This document shows, one piece after another, positions 26,920 to 35,984 of a stretch of DNA of 64,000 bases (its first letter is position 1; the number at the start of each line of letters is the position of its first letter). The position numbers and the translations under genes were made by a program. The DNA is from Rickettsiales bacterium. GTDB taxonomy: Bacteria; Pseudomonadota; Alphaproteobacteria; Rickettsiales; SXRF01. The notes under the pieces are model-generated. The model saw only the letters and a program-made list of their open reading frames with translations, searched no databases and had not been told where the DNA came from. The stretch spans positions 712,848 through 776,847 of the forward strand of contig JAOAUZ010000001.1 of NCBI GenBank assembly GCA_025464625.1, in the 5' to 3' direction.

Positions 26920-27504
26920 TTAAGCTACAGAAGGTGACTGCGCTGCTTGCTTTGCACGTTGTTCGTTTAAATCAGCAACGAATGACTTTTCTGGCTTTAT
27001 TTGAGCTGCCGAAGTCTCAATAGCAGAGAGTTTCTCCTTAAGATCCCTGTTCTCAGCGGTAATCTCATCGAATTGTTGGCGGGCAGCATTGGCTTTTTTA
27101 GCACCACGGAAATATCCTACGATTTGGGTAACGGAGGCAACAGCTGTTCCAATAATAGCAGCACCAATTAATGCCTTACTACCTCGCCCCAAAGCTTCCC
27201 AAGCACCTTTCAGTATATCAGAAGACTTAACGTCTTTAAATAGCTCTGCCTTTAATGATTTTAAAGCTTCTTTATCTTCCAATTTATTTAATCGTTTAAG
27301 CAAATCATATGAAACTCTAAGTTTGGCAGTTGCTTCTTTTTGCACCTCATCACTATGAGAAACCGCACCTATAGCAGCACCTATTGCTCCACCAACCGCC
27401 AAGCCTTTAAGAGCATCAACATCACCCTGCCCGAAAGCAGACGCAGTTTTGCTAAGTCCTTTATATTCTTGCTCGTTTGTATTTTTATTATCACCCATAA
27501 CCAA
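26920..27504 (-). CDS. Hypothetical protein with two Gly/Ala-rich hydrophobic helices and a C-terminal coiled coil
   Basis: I do not recognise this 194-residue protein. Two short Gly/Ala-rich hydrophobic stretches (GLAVGGAIGAAIGAV near 34-48; ALIGAAIIGTAVASVTQIVG near 110-130) could insert in membranes, as in glycine-zipper proteins. Between them and after 135 the chain is helical and charged, with a likely coiled coil at 140-170. There is no signal peptide. A second Met at codon 3 is an alternative start. A role at membranes, or as a secreted effector, is only speculation. Confidence 0.55.
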   Translation of the reverse strand: MVMGDNKNTNEQEYKGLSKTASAFGQGDVDALKGLAVGGAIGAAIGAVSHSDEVQKEATAKLRVSYDLLKRLNKLEDKEALKSLKAELFKDVKSSDILKGAWEALGRGSKALIGAAIIGTAVASVTQIVGYFRGAKKANAARQQFDEITAENRDLKEKLSAIETSAAQIKPEKSFVADLNEQRAKQAAQSPSVA

Positions 27505-27605
27505 TGCAAGCTCCCATATATATTATGCTAGGTGGATTGTAACAAATCCTCAGAAAAGACAAAGCACCTATTTATTAAGATTTTATGACATGGGTAATAT
27601 AATTG

Positions 27606-28475
27606 TTACAACCACACCAAAACTGATAAATTACAGTGGTTTAGCTGGGCGTTAGCCTGCGCACGCACGACTGGTTTGGCGTGGTAGGCAACGCCCAAAC
27701 CTGCTGCCATCAACATCGGTAAATCATTCGCACCATCACCGATTGCCAGCACCTCTGATTGGGAAATATTCATCTTTTTGCATGTTTCCTGCAAGGTTTT
27801 CAGCTTGGCTTCTTTGCCGAGAATTGGCAGCTTTACTTTGCCTGTGAGCCTACCGCCCACTATCTCCAGTTCATTGGCAAAATCAGCATCAAAACCCAAC
27901 TCTCTGCATACCCGCGAGGTAAAAAATGTAAATCCGCCAGAAACGAGGACTGTATATCCACCTTTTTTCTTAAACACGTTTATGAGTTCTTTTGCCCCTG
28001 CCATCATTTTCACACGCTCGTCATAACATTCCTGCAAAACCGCCTCTGGCATTCCTTCCAGCAACGCCACGCGTTCCGTTAGCGCAGATTCAAAATTAAG
28101 TTCGCCGTTCATGGCGCGTTCGGTTATCAGTGAAACTTCCGCTTTTTTGCCTACAAAATCCGCCAGTTCATCGATACATTCCACCGTTATCATGGTTGAA
28201 TCCATATCGCTAATCAGCAATTTTTTATGACGATTTGCAACCTCCTGCACAATGCCATCATAAGGTTGGTCAGCAAGTATTTCCTGCACAATTGAATGTG
28301 TGGTTTTGAGTGTGGAGTGTGAAAAGAAAAGGTCGCAGGCAACATCTTTTGCCAACCACTGCGTTTTTTCTACGCTAATCCCTTGCGAAGCCAGCGACAG
28401 CACCATAGACTGAACAAAAGCCTCAGAAAGAGGCATCTTTTTAGAATCGGCAAGTAAAGTAATGACAAAATCCAT
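27606..28475 (-). CDS. serB: Phosphoserine phosphatase
   Basis: SerB removes phosphate from L-phosphoserine in the last step of serine synthesis. The HAD motif I is in ISDMDSTMITVECIDEL (nucleophile Asp), motif II is VSGGFTFFT, and motif III/IV are the Lys-containing region near GKEAKLKTL and AIGDGANDLPML. About 80 N-terminal residues correspond to the regulatory (ACT-like) part. I chose ATG 28475; an upstream start at 28526 would lengthen the protein into the miaA coding region. Its start overlaps that of divergent miaA by 14 bp. Confidence 0.92.
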   Translation of the reverse strand: MDFVITLLADSKKMPLSEAFVQSMVLSLASQGISVEKTQWLAKDVACDLFFSHSTLKTTHSIVQEILADQPYDGIVQEVANRHKKLLISDMDSTMITVECIDELADFVGKKAEVSLITERAMNGELNFESALTERVALLEGMPEAVLQECYDERVKMMAGAKELINVFKKKGGYTVLVSGGFTFFTSRVCRELGFDADFANELEIVGGRLTGKVKLPILGKEAKLKTLQETCKKMNISQSEVLAIGDGANDLPMLMAAGLGVAYHAKPVVRAQANAQLNHCNLSVLVWL

Positions 28476-29331
28476 AGATAAACTTCCAAATATCAAAGTA
28501 ATTGTGGGAGCGACAGCCAGTGGCAAATCAGCATTTGCAATTTCCTTAGCGGAAAAAACTCACGCTGTCATCATCAATGCAGATAGCCAACAGGTTTATA
28601 GCGATTTGCGAATCCTCACCGCCCGCCCTACACCAGAGGAAGAAGCCAAAATACCGCATAAATTATACGGCACAATGGCAGCGAATGAACACTGCTCTGC
28701 TGGAGTATGGCTGCGCTACGCTAAAATGGAAATTGACTGGGCGCGCACACAAAATATCACGCCGATAGTGGTTGGTGGCACAGGATTATATATAAAAGCT
28801 CTGACGCAGGGAATCGCTGAAATTCCTGATATTGATGCAAGCGTGCGCGCACAAGCAATGAGTGATTATGAACAGATGGGAAAAGAGGCTTTTAGCGAAC
28901 GGCTGCGCGCCATAGACCCTGAATTTTTTGAACGGCTTAAAGTTTATGACAGACAGCGATTAGTGAGAGCCTATGAAGTGTGGCTAGGCAGTGGAAAAAC
29001 TCTATCTTGGTGGCAGAACCGTGAAGTGCAACCCACATATAATGCTGATGAAATTGAAATTACAAAAATTGAACTCCCGCGTGAAGAAATTTATAAACGT
29101 TGTGATGCCCGTTTTGTACAAATGATAGAGGCTGAAGCAGTGGAAGAAGTAAAACAATTAATGATGCTAAATCTGCCAGATAGCCTGCCAATTATGAAAA
29201 CTATCGGTGTGCGCGAATTATCCGCCTATTTGCGCGGAGAAATGAGCCTAGAACAGGCAACCGAACTCTGCCAAACCGCCACCAGACAATACGCCAAGCG
29301 GCAAATGACATGGTTCAGGAATCAGGTTTGA
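28462..29331 (+). CDS. miaA: tRNA dimethylallyltransferase
   Basis: MiaA adds a dimethylallyl group to A37 of tRNAs reading UNN codons. The P-loop VGATASGKSAFA is at residues 15-26, followed by the family blocks INADSQQVYSDLRILTARPT, VGGTGLYIKAL and QTATRQYAKRQMTWFR. The 289-residue length is slightly short but complete. Its start codon lies inside the divergent serB 5' end, so each promoter must lie within the other gene. Confidence 0.96.
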   Translation: MTKSIDKLPNIKVIVGATASGKSAFAISLAEKTHAVIINADSQQVYSDLRILTARPTPEEEAKIPHKLYGTMAANEHCSAGVWLRYAKMEIDWARTQNITPIVVGGTGLYIKALTQGIAEIPDIDASVRAQAMSDYEQMGKEAFSERLRAIDPEFFERLKVYDRQRLVRAYEVWLGSGKTLSWWQNREVQPTYNADEIEITKIELPREEIYKRCDARFVQMIEAEAVEEVKQLMMLNLPDSLPIMKTIGVRELSAYLRGEMSLEQATELCQTATRQYAKRQMTWFRNQV

Positions 29332-29337
29332 AATAAA

Positions 29338-29412
29338 TTTGTCATTCCGAGGGCAACGAAGAATCTTTACATTATAATCGTAAAGATCTCTCGACAAGCT
29401 CGAGATGACAAA
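29338..29412. repeat. Palindromic dispersed repeat, TTTGTCATTCCGAG type
   Basis: A 75-bp element with ends TTTGTCATTCCGAG and CTCGAGATGACAAA and a central GTAAAGAT/ATCTTTAC palindrome. It belongs to the same family as 16702-16773 and 23735-23786, and lies right after the miaA stop. The rest of 29332-29526 has no gene. Confidence 0.82.
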
Positions 29413-29526
29413 ATAATCTGTTGATTTATATATATAATATAATCGTAACAAAACCTTAACACAAACTCCGCAAAGTTTTGCTAAACTAAGCTTCTGAATT
29501 AAAAAATTTAACCTAAAAAATGAAAT

Positions 29527-31863
29527 ATGCCCGATAATAAAAAACATCACAAACATGCTGATAAAGTAAAAGCAGGTTCACCCGAGCCTATCGTCATTTT
29601 TGTAGCCTCTTCAACTCCTGAAAAAATCCGTGACTTCCAGCTCATCGCCGAGGCTAAAAAATACCCTATTATTTTTGAGGATATAAATAAACTCCTCGGT
29701 GCATTTCATCACGCTGATGAGGTCAGCAGTGATTACAAAGCTAACGCTGGCGACAAACTAAAATCCGTGGATATCTCTGGATTTCGCAATGGCGATTATA
29801 CGAAACGAGTTGTGAATTACTTAAGAGATAGAGATTTATCTGCAACTACAAAAATGTTTATTGCCACTGAAGATGGTGGTTTTAGTTTAGAAAAAGACAT
29901 ATGGGATAAGGTAAATAAAGACGGTATCCCCCGTGAGGTTCTGGAGCGAATAAAGCCGAATAAAAATCCTAATTTCAGTGGTCCTGGGGTTGAAACAGCT
30001 CCTGTTATTAGTTCAATGCTTGGCGAATATAACTTCATGCAACGCGTTCAGAAAGCCGTGTCAGATTTGGGTAGAGATGGGCAGGATATAACAATGTTAC
30101 AAAATGCTGTTATTAGCCTAACACCAATTGATGTTGGTTCTACTGCAGAAAAAGAGATTTTTAATGCCGAGAAAATTACCTATCTACACACGCCAGACCA
30201 TCATTCGATGAAAAAATCCTTTACCGAAAATGAGCATAAAATCAGCAACTACCATTATTCAAAACCACATAATGGTAACGGTAGAAGCATTATAGAATTG
30301 GGGAAGGAAGGAATAACTGAACATGGTGTCCGCGCAGAATTAGCGGATAAAGTTTACGCCGAGTTTTTTGAAAAAGAAATTAAATCTGGTCATAAACCTA
30401 ATTACCATCACCCTTACAAAAATAAAGTTAGTGGGGAAGCATATCGGATAGGTGCATTTGATTCCGCTGGAACTCAGGCTATGATTGACAAAATAGCTCG
30501 TTTGGACAAAGGGCGTAGACTAGGTGCAGGTTTTGCCATAACAATTCCTGATGGCGCGTATATTGGTGATAAGGGACACACATCAAAAACTCTGCCGCAA
30601 TCAAGCTATGATATACTCAGCAATATCGAAAAAACGTTGGCAAACAGCGATTCTGTGGTGCTTTTCCCTGACATGCTTGAGCATAGAAAGAAACCTGAAA
30701 CGCCAGAAGAAATTGAGAGAGAAAAGCTCGCCCAACTGACAAAGCTATACACATTGTTTTCGTTAGTTGTTGATAAACAACTCAATGCCCGTGATGCAAA
30801 GAAGCCAATAATAATCATGAATCATGACGGCAGCTGGAATGATGCTATCGCCATTCACAACAACCTTGCTAATATTGGCATGACCAAAGAACATACCATA
30901 AATCTTCCAACCAGATTCAATAACACTCACGGCGTAGATATACAATCTAACAGCTATTACGATGTGGTTGGAACACCCAAAAATGGTAAGCACTATACAT
31001 ACCAGCAGACCGCTGATGCTGTTATAGAAATACTCAAAGAAAAACGTAAAGGATATAATCTTCGCCCAGCCTCCCACTCGGCAAAAAGCTGGAATGGAAA
31101 AGACCCGCAGGATTTTGACGGTTACAAAGTTGCTGTTTTCTGCTCTGCCAGCAACGAAAATAAATATCTGAATGAAGCCGTCAAAGATATGAGCTACCAT
31201 CTAGCAAAAGATAAATTTGGGATTATCTATGGTGGTGGCGACCGCTACACTATGGGAGCTGTACTTGAAGGTGTTAAAAAACATCGAAAAGAATTGATGA
31301 CAATTGATGGATTATCAGAAGAAGACGCAAAGAAAAAAACCTACATCGCGGGCTACAGCACCAAGCAGATACTAAAATCAGAAACAACAAAGAGTGCGTT
31401 CTCACCTGATTTAAATTATTCAAAACAGAACACCAATATCTATCAGCGTATGGCGGATATGTTGGAAAATTCTGATGCCGTGGTTGCTGCCCCCGGTGGT
31501 GCAGGAACAGTGCAGGAATGGACAGCAGCACTGATACTTAACCATCTGCGCCCTAAAGAAGAAAAAAAACCAATAGTTTTTTATAACCCAAAATTGAATG
31601 TGGAGCAGACGCAAGTATGGAATGTTGCGCTCAAAGCTGTTCTCGGTGAAAAAGATTATAATTTGCTAACTAGTGAAACAGCTTCTCCAAGTAAACGCGA
31701 AGAACGCTCCAAAGAACTAGGTATTTATGTGGAAACAACTGAATCAGCTGTGCAAAAACGTATTTCTGAGCTGAGAAAAGAACATGAGTTACATAAAAAA
31801 CACAGCCATGTTGAATCGTACCTTAACCGCTCATCTCACGCTGATGGAATAACGCTGCACTAA
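29527..31863 (+). CDS. Large protein joining an ITPase/HAM1-like N-terminus to a C-terminal LOG-family nucleotide phosphoribohydrolase
   Basis: A 778-residue soluble protein with three parts. Residues 21-120 resemble the start of RdgB/HAM1 nucleotide pyrophosphatases (VIFVASSTPEKIRDFQLIAE; FIATEDGGFSLE), but the match is partial. Residues 320-520 form an unassigned Rossmann-like region (LGAGFAITIPDGAYIGDKGH). Residues 534-720 are a LOG domain: VAVFCSASNENKYLNEA, IIYGGGDRYTMGAV and APGGAGTVQEW, which fits the PGGxGTxxE active site that cleaves nucleoside 5'-monophosphates to base and ribose 5-phosphate. The His-rich tails at both ends are odd. Joint action on abnormal nucleotides is inference. 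Confidence 0.7.
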   Translation: MPDNKKHHKHADKVKAGSPEPIVIFVASSTPEKIRDFQLIAEAKKYPIIFEDINKLLGAFHHADEVSSDYKANAGDKLKSVDISGFRNGDYTKRVVNYLRDRDLSATTKMFIATEDGGFSLEKDIWDKVNKDGIPREVLERIKPNKNPNFSGPGVETAPVISSMLGEYNFMQRVQKAVSDLGRDGQDITMLQNAVISLTPIDVGSTAEKEIFNAEKITYLHTPDHHSMKKSFTENEHKISNYHYSKPHNGNGRSIIELGKEGITEHGVRAELADKVYAEFFEKEIKSGHKPNYHHPYKNKVSGEAYRIGAFDSAGTQAMIDKIARLDKGRRLGAGFAITIPDGAYIGDKGHTSKTLPQSSYDILSNIEKTLANSDSVVLFPDMLEHRKKPETPEEIEREKLAQLTKLYTLFSLVVDKQLNARDAKKPIIIMNHDGSWNDAIAIHNNLANIGMTKEHTINLPTRFNNTHGVDIQSNSYYDVVGTPKNGKHYTYQQTADAVIEILKEKRKGYNLRPASHSAKSWNGKDPQDFDGYKVAVFCSASNENKYLNEAVKDMSYHLAKDKFGIIYGGGDRYTMGAVLEGVKKHRKELMTIDGLSEEDAKKKTYIAGYSTKQILKSETTKSAFSPDLNYSKQNTNIYQRMADMLENSDAVVAAPGGAGTVQEWTAALILNHLRPKEEKKPIVFYNPKLNVEQTQVWNVALKAVLGEKDYNLLTSETASPSKREERSKELGIYVETTESAVQKRISELRKEHELHKKHSHVESYLNRSSHADGITLH

Positions 31864-32030
31864 AAATCAACGCATTTTCCAGCTATTTCCCAATCACCAA
31901 AACGTGATGGGTCTAAGCCACCACGACCGCCAGTTTCAGGAATCTTTGATTTGGGTTCAGTTGTTGACAATGAATCCTTTACAGCAGATTTATCTTTCTT
32001 GTCTTCTGGCTTTTCATTTTTATTTTTCAT
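31860..32030 (-). CDS. DUF1674 / SDHAF4-like small protein
   Basis: This 56-residue gene is short and easily missed. The N-terminal half is Lys/Glu/Asp-rich, and the C-terminal motif GGRGGLDPSRFGDWEIAG followed by KCVDF matches the DUF1674 family, the bacterial relatives of SDHAF4, which helps assemble flavinylated succinate dehydrogenase. It overlaps the stop of the LOG-fusion gene on the other strand by 4 bp. The sdh genes are not in the window. Confidence 0.88.
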   Translation of the reverse strand: MKNKNEKPEDKKDKSAVKDSLSTTEPKSKIPETGGRGGLDPSRFGDWEIAGKCVDF

Positions 32031-32101
32031 AAATAGTCACTTCATTATTGGTCATGGTTATGTCATAAGAAGGCAAATATCATAAGAATTGTAACTATAA
32101 A

Positions 32102-33427
32102 ATGAACATTAAGAAACAAAATATTTCTGAAAGCTCTCTGCCTTCCAACGCTCGCTTAAGCGCGATAGCTGCCCTTGTCCACACCATCGACAAAGGCAAA
32201 CCTTTGGATAGTGCGTGGCTGGCGGATAGGCATTTCGCCTCGATGAGTCCGTCAGATAGAGCATTCTCACAATTATTGGTAAAGACTGTATTGCGTAGGC
32301 TGGGGCAGATTGACACACTGATTGCTCTGTTTCTTGAACATCCATTAAATAATAAAACCTCTCGTATAACTCATATTTTACGGCTTGGCATCGCGCAGCT
32401 AATCTGGCTGGAAACACCACACCATGCCGCTGTTCATTCTTCTGTGGAAATTACCAAACAAATTAAAATGGAAAAATTTGGTGGGTTGGTAAATGCTGTG
32501 CTGAAGCGCGTTATAAAAGAAGGTGCAGCTATTATCACTGAGCAAGATGCAGCAAAACTAAATACACCAGAATGGTTGTGGAAAAGCTGGGTGAAGACTT
32601 ACGGAGAGAAAACAGCTAGAAAAATAGCTGAAACACATATAACCGAACCACCACTGGATATCACCGCAAAATCTGATGCAGAATTTTGGGCAAAAGAATT
32701 AGGCGGAAGTTTATTAGCAAACGGGTCTATCCGCCTGCGTGACGCAAAGAATATAACCCATCTCAAAGGATTTTCCGAAGGTAGCTGGTGGGTTCAAGAT
32801 ATGGCGGCTTCTATCCCTGCCCGCCTGTTTGGTGATGTAAAAGATAAAATTGTGGTTGATATGTGCGCTGCCCCCGGTGGAAAAACCGCGCAGTTAGCAT
32901 CATTTGGTGCCAAAGTGTGCGCTATTGAACGCTCCAAAGAGCGAATTTCTATTCTTAAAACCAATGTACACCGCTTGAAGCTAAACGCAGAATATGTAAA
33001 CGCTGATGCCTCAAAATGGATTCCAACATTTGTGCCTGATGCTATTTTACTCGATGCTCCCTGCTCTGCCACTGGCACACTCCGCCGTCACCCCGATGTC
33101 GCATGGCACAGAAAACCAGAAGAAATTGCCCGCCTTGCTGAAACACAAAATAAGTTGCTTAATCACGCACTTGATATACTAAAATCTGGTGGAACTCTTG
33201 TATATGCCGTGTGTTCTCTTCAACCAGAAGAAGGTGAACAGCAAATAACTAGGATTTTAACTGAACGTGATAATGTTTCGTTGGTAGCAGTTGACCCAGC
33301 TATGATTGGTGGGTTAAAAGAATGTATTACAAAACGTGGCGAGGTTCGCACCCTACCCTGTCATCTTGCTGAATCTGGCGGAATGGATGGATTCTACGCA
33401 GCGATTCTAGTTAAAAAGGAAAAATAA
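32102..33427 (+). CDS. rsmB: 16S rRNA (cytosine-967-C5)-methyltransferase
   Basis: RsmB methylates C967 of 16S rRNA using S-adenosylmethionine. The N-terminal 140 residues resemble the NusB-like RNA-binding domain ([40 protein letters not shown]). The methyltransferase domain has [17 protein letters not shown] for cofactor binding, [20 protein letters not shown] with the release Cys, and [14 protein letters not shown] with the catalytic Cys. At 441 residues the length is typical. rpe follows with a 1-bp gap. Confidence 0.94.
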   Translation: MNIKKQNISESSLPSNARLSAIAALVHTIDKGKPLDSAWLADRHFASMSPSDRAFSQLLVKTVLRRLGQIDTLIALFLEHPLNNKTSRITHILRLGIAQLIWLETPHHAAVHSSVEITKQIKMEKFGGLVNAVLKRVIKEGAAIITEQDAAKLNTPEWLWKSWVKTYGEKTARKIAETHITEPPLDITAKSDAEFWAKELGGSLLANGSIRLRDAKNITHLKGFSEGSWWVQDMAASIPARLFGDVKDKIVVDMCAAPGGKTAQLASFGAKVCAIERSKERISILKTNVHRLKLNAEYVNADASKWIPTFVPDAILLDAPCSATGTLRRHPDVAWHRKPEEIARLAETQNKLLNHALDILKSGGTLVYAVCSLQPEEGEQQITRILTERDNVSLVAVDPAMIGGLKECITKRGEVRTLPCHLAESGGMDGFYAAILVKKEK

Positions 33428-33428
33428 C

Positions 33429-34082
33429 ATGGCAACCATAAAAATAGCTCCTTCAATTCTTTCTGCTGATTTTGCTAGGTTGGGAGAGGAAGTTTCCGCA
33501 ATTACCAAAGCTGGCGCAAACTATATCCATGTTGATGTTATGGATGGGCATTTTGTGCCGAACCTGACCATTGGTCCAGTTGTTATAAAATCCATAAAGC
33601 CATATAGCCCGCTGCCATTTGACGTACATCTTATGATTGAACCTGTTGACCAGTTTATCGAGGCTTATGCACAGGCTGGATCTGATATTATAACTGTACA
33701 TGCCGAAGCAACCAAACACCTACACCGCACATTACAGCTGATAAAATCTTTTGGTAAAAAATGTGGTGTGTCGTTAGTTCCGACTACACCTGCTTCAGCC
33801 CTTGAACATATAATGGGTGATGTGGATTTGATTTTAGTGATGAGCGTAAATCCCGGATTTGGCGGGCAATCATTCATTCCATCACAGCTTGATAAAATCA
33901 AAACATTACGCGCTATGATTGATAAAACTGGGCGGGATATTGATTTGGAAGTTGATGGCGGCATAAATCCGCAAACCGCAAAAGAGGCAATTAAAGCTGG
34001 GGCTAATGTTCTGGTTGCTGGATCGGCAGTGTTTACAGGAAATTCTGCTGACTACGCAAAAAATATTGCAGCACTGCGTTAA
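33429..34082 (+). CDS. rpe: Ribulose-phosphate 3-epimerase
   Basis: This TIM-barrel enzyme interconverts ribulose 5-phosphate and xylulose 5-phosphate in the pentose phosphate pathway. The family blocks are [33 protein letters not shown] (metal-binding His and catalytic Asp), [12 protein letters not shown] and [12 protein letters not shown] (second catalytic Asp). At 217 residues the length is normal. It sits between rsmB and yacG with essentially no gaps, so they form one operon. Confidence 0.96.
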   Translation: MATIKIAPSILSADFARLGEEVSAITKAGANYIHVDVMDGHFVPNLTIGPVVIKSIKPYSPLPFDVHLMIEPVDQFIEAYAQAGSDIITVHAEATKHLHRTLQLIKSFGKKCGVSLVPTTPASALEHIMGDVDLILVMSVNPGFGGQSFIPSQLDKIKTLRAMIDKTGRDIDLEVDGGINPQTAKEAIKAGANVLVAGSAVFTGNSADYAKNIAALR

Positions 34083-34267
34083 TGAGTAGCATCAGCAAAT
34101 GCCCCAATTGTGGCAAACCAACCGTAAAAGAATTAGCCCCATTCTGCTCTAAACGCTGCAAAGATGTTGATCTGGCTCGCTGGTTTCGCGGTGATTATTC
34201 TATTCCCGTCATCGAAGGTAATGATATGCCTGATTCAGAAGATGAAGAAAGCCCCAATTTACAATAA
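34082..34267 (+). CDS. yacG: DNA gyrase inhibitor YacG
   Basis: A 61-residue zinc protein; E. coli YacG binds GyrB and blocks DNA binding. Four Cys form the zinc site: CPNCGKP (residues 8-11) and CSKRC (about 22-26), followed by the conserved DLARWFRGDYSIPV. Its ATG overlaps the last base of the rpe stop, indicating translational coupling. Confidence 0.93.
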   Translation: MSSISKCPNCGKPTVKELAPFCSKRCKDVDLARWFRGDYSIPVIEGNDMPDSEDEESPNLQ

Positions 34268-34343
34268 CTTACTAATAATGCTACAATTATAAAAAAAACT
34301 CTTTCCCCTGTGGCTAGTTTTGATGTACAAACCCCGTTCGCTC

Positions 34344-34377
34344 TGCTTTACTCTTTCTGATATTTAGAGTAAAAGCA
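34344..34377 (+). promoter_or_regulatory. Hairpin in the rpmF leader
   Basis: An inverted repeat TGCTTTACTCT (34344-34354) with AGAGTAAAAGCA (34366-34377, one bulge) lies 53 bp before the rpmF start. It could end yacG transcripts or control rpmF translation; the sequence does not show which. Confidence 0.4.
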
Positions 34378-34429
34378 TGAATTAAAATTAAATAACTACT
34401 ATTTCCAAAGAATCTGGAAGGATGAGAAA

Positions 34430-34612
34430 ATGGCTGTACCAAAAAGAAAAACGACCAAATCAAAACGTGATATGCGTCGTTCACATGATGCTCTGAAAAG
34501 AACAAACCCAGTTGAAGATAAAACCACAGGCGAACTGAAACGCCCACACCATGTGTCGGTAGACGGCTATTATAACGGTCGTCAGGTAACTACAGATAAA
34601 GTAAACCGCTAA
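34430..34612 (+). CDS. rpmF: 50S ribosomal protein L32
   Basis: A 60-residue basic ribosomal protein. The start [20 protein letters not shown] is the standard L32 N-terminus and [14 protein letters not shown] the standard C-terminal half. The usual zinc-binding Cys pairs are absent, as in other alphaproteobacterial L32. plsX starts 12 bp downstream. Confidence 0.97.
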   Translation: MAVPKRKTTKSKRDMRRSHDALKRTNPVEDKTTGELKRPHHVSVDGYYNGRQVTTDKVNR

Positions 34613-34624
34613 GGTATAGCTCTC

Positions 34625-35713
34625 ATGGCTCATGGGAAAATCCAGTCTCCTATCGCACTTGATGCCATGGGCGGTGATAACGCGCCTGATTGCGTTATTG
34701 CTGGTGCAGAAATGGCTCTCATCCGCCATCCTGGTATAAAATTCCTTATATTCGGCAATGAGCCTGAGATAGCACCTTTACTTAAATCCCGCCCTGCCCT
34801 TAAAGCAGCCAGTGAAATTGTTCACACACCACATATCATTGCCAGTGAAGATAAACCATCTGTTGCCGTGCGTCGTGGCCGCTCTTCGAGCATGTGGCTG
34901 GCTATTGAATCGGTAAAAGAAGGGCGTGCCTGCGCTGTCGTATCAGCTGGAAACACTGGCGCGCTAATGGCGATTTCCAAGCTGGTGCTGCGTACATTAC
35001 CCGGTGTTTCACGTCCTGCTATCGCAGCCTTGTTTCCAACGCTACGCGGTGAATGTGTGATGCTAGATCTCGGTGCGAATGTTGAATCTGACGCGCAAGA
35101 TCTATATCGCTTTGCAATTATGGGAGACGCTTTCGCCCGCGCTGTTCTTGGTCTTTCCCGCCCACGCATTGGGCTGCTCAATGTTGGCTCGGAAGATTTG
35201 AAAGGTCGCACCGAAGTAAAGGAGGCCTGCACATTACTTAAAAATTCTAGACTTAGCCTTAATTTCCATGGTTTTATTGAAGGAAATGACATAGCCGCTG
35301 GCACTGTTGATGTCGTAGTAACTGATGGTTTTACTGGTAATGTCGCACTAAAAACTGCCGAAGGTGCAGCACGACTTATCCGCACTTACCTGCGTGATGC
35401 TTTCAATAGTTCGCCCGTTGCAAAAGTGGGTGGCTTGCTGGCAAGTGGTGCATTGAAGGGTGTTAAAGACAAACTTGATGACCGCAAACGTAATGGCGCG
35501 ATGTTCTTGGGTCTTGCTGGTATCGCGGTTAAAAGCCATGGCGGCGCGGATGCTTATAGTTTCTGCAATGCGGTGAGTGTGGCTGTGGAATTGGTAGCTC
35601 ACCATATCAACACCAGAATTATGGATGAAATTGGGCATGTAGCACCAGCAAAAGTCTTTTCTCCAAAGATTGATATATCTAAACTTGATGCAATCGAGGG
35701 AGAGGCTGATTAG
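34625..35713 (+). CDS. plsX: Phosphate acyltransferase PlsX
   Basis: PlsX makes acyl-phosphate from acyl-ACP, the first committed step toward phosphatidic acid. Family blocks include IALDAMGGDNAPDCVIAGAE, ASEDKPSVAVRRGRSSSMWL, VSAGNTGALMAISKLVLRTL and VVTDGFTGNVALKTAEGAAR. At 362 residues the length is normal. It continues the rpmF-plsX-fabH cluster, but a 270-bp element with inverted ends begins at the last base of its stop codon. Confidence 0.96.
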   Translation: MAHGKIQSPIALDAMGGDNAPDCVIAGAEMALIRHPGIKFLIFGNEPEIAPLLKSRPALKAASEIVHTPHIIASEDKPSVAVRRGRSSSMWLAIESVKEGRACAVVSAGNTGALMAISKLVLRTLPGVSRPAIAALFPTLRGECVMLDLGANVESDAQDLYRFAIMGDAFARAVLGLSRPRIGLLNVGSEDLKGRTEVKEACTLLKNSRLSLNFHGFIEGNDIAAGTVDVVVTDGFTGNVALKTAEGAARLIRTYLRDAFNSSPVAKVGGLLASGALKGVKDKLDDRKRNGAMFLGLAGIAVKSHGGADAYSFCNAVSVAVELVAHHINTRIMDEIGHVAPAKVFSPKIDISKLDAIEGEAD

Positions 35714-35982
35714 AACCTATCCCAGTAATATTATTATGATGCGACAGAGAGAATTTTTGATGAAATACAAGGAGCAAGGTGAAGAGCGTAGCGGTGGCTA
35801 CGGTCTAGACTTGCGACGCAGTTGTTCGCAAAAATTATCCTGTCCCTTCGGGTTGCGCCAAAAAAGTCGTACTACTTCGTCAAACCTCTTGCCTGTAGAA
35901 CCACTACAGGCTTGCGAGGTTTTCCTATTATTCCGCCTTTTTGGGCAGCAACGCAACACAAAAATATTACTGGGATAGGTTC
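35713..35982. mobile_element. MITE-like element with perfect 20-bp terminal inverted repeats
   Basis: The 270-bp segment begins GAACCTATCCCAGTAATATT (35713-35732) and ends with its exact reverse complement (35963-35982). The interior has no convincing coding frame but contains an AACCTC..GCCTGTAG/CTACAGGC..GAGGTT hairpin near 35882-35920. Size and ends fit a non-autonomous miniature inverted-repeat element, with termini of the kind found in IS5-group sequences. No clear target-site duplication is visible. It separates plsX from fabH, and its right end lies 2 bp before the fabH ATG. Confidence 0.75.
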
Positions 35983-35984
35983 AA

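Noticed and set aside
34822..35385. 187-residue antisense frame in plsX
   Set aside because: It is a shadow of plsX with no recognisable motifs.
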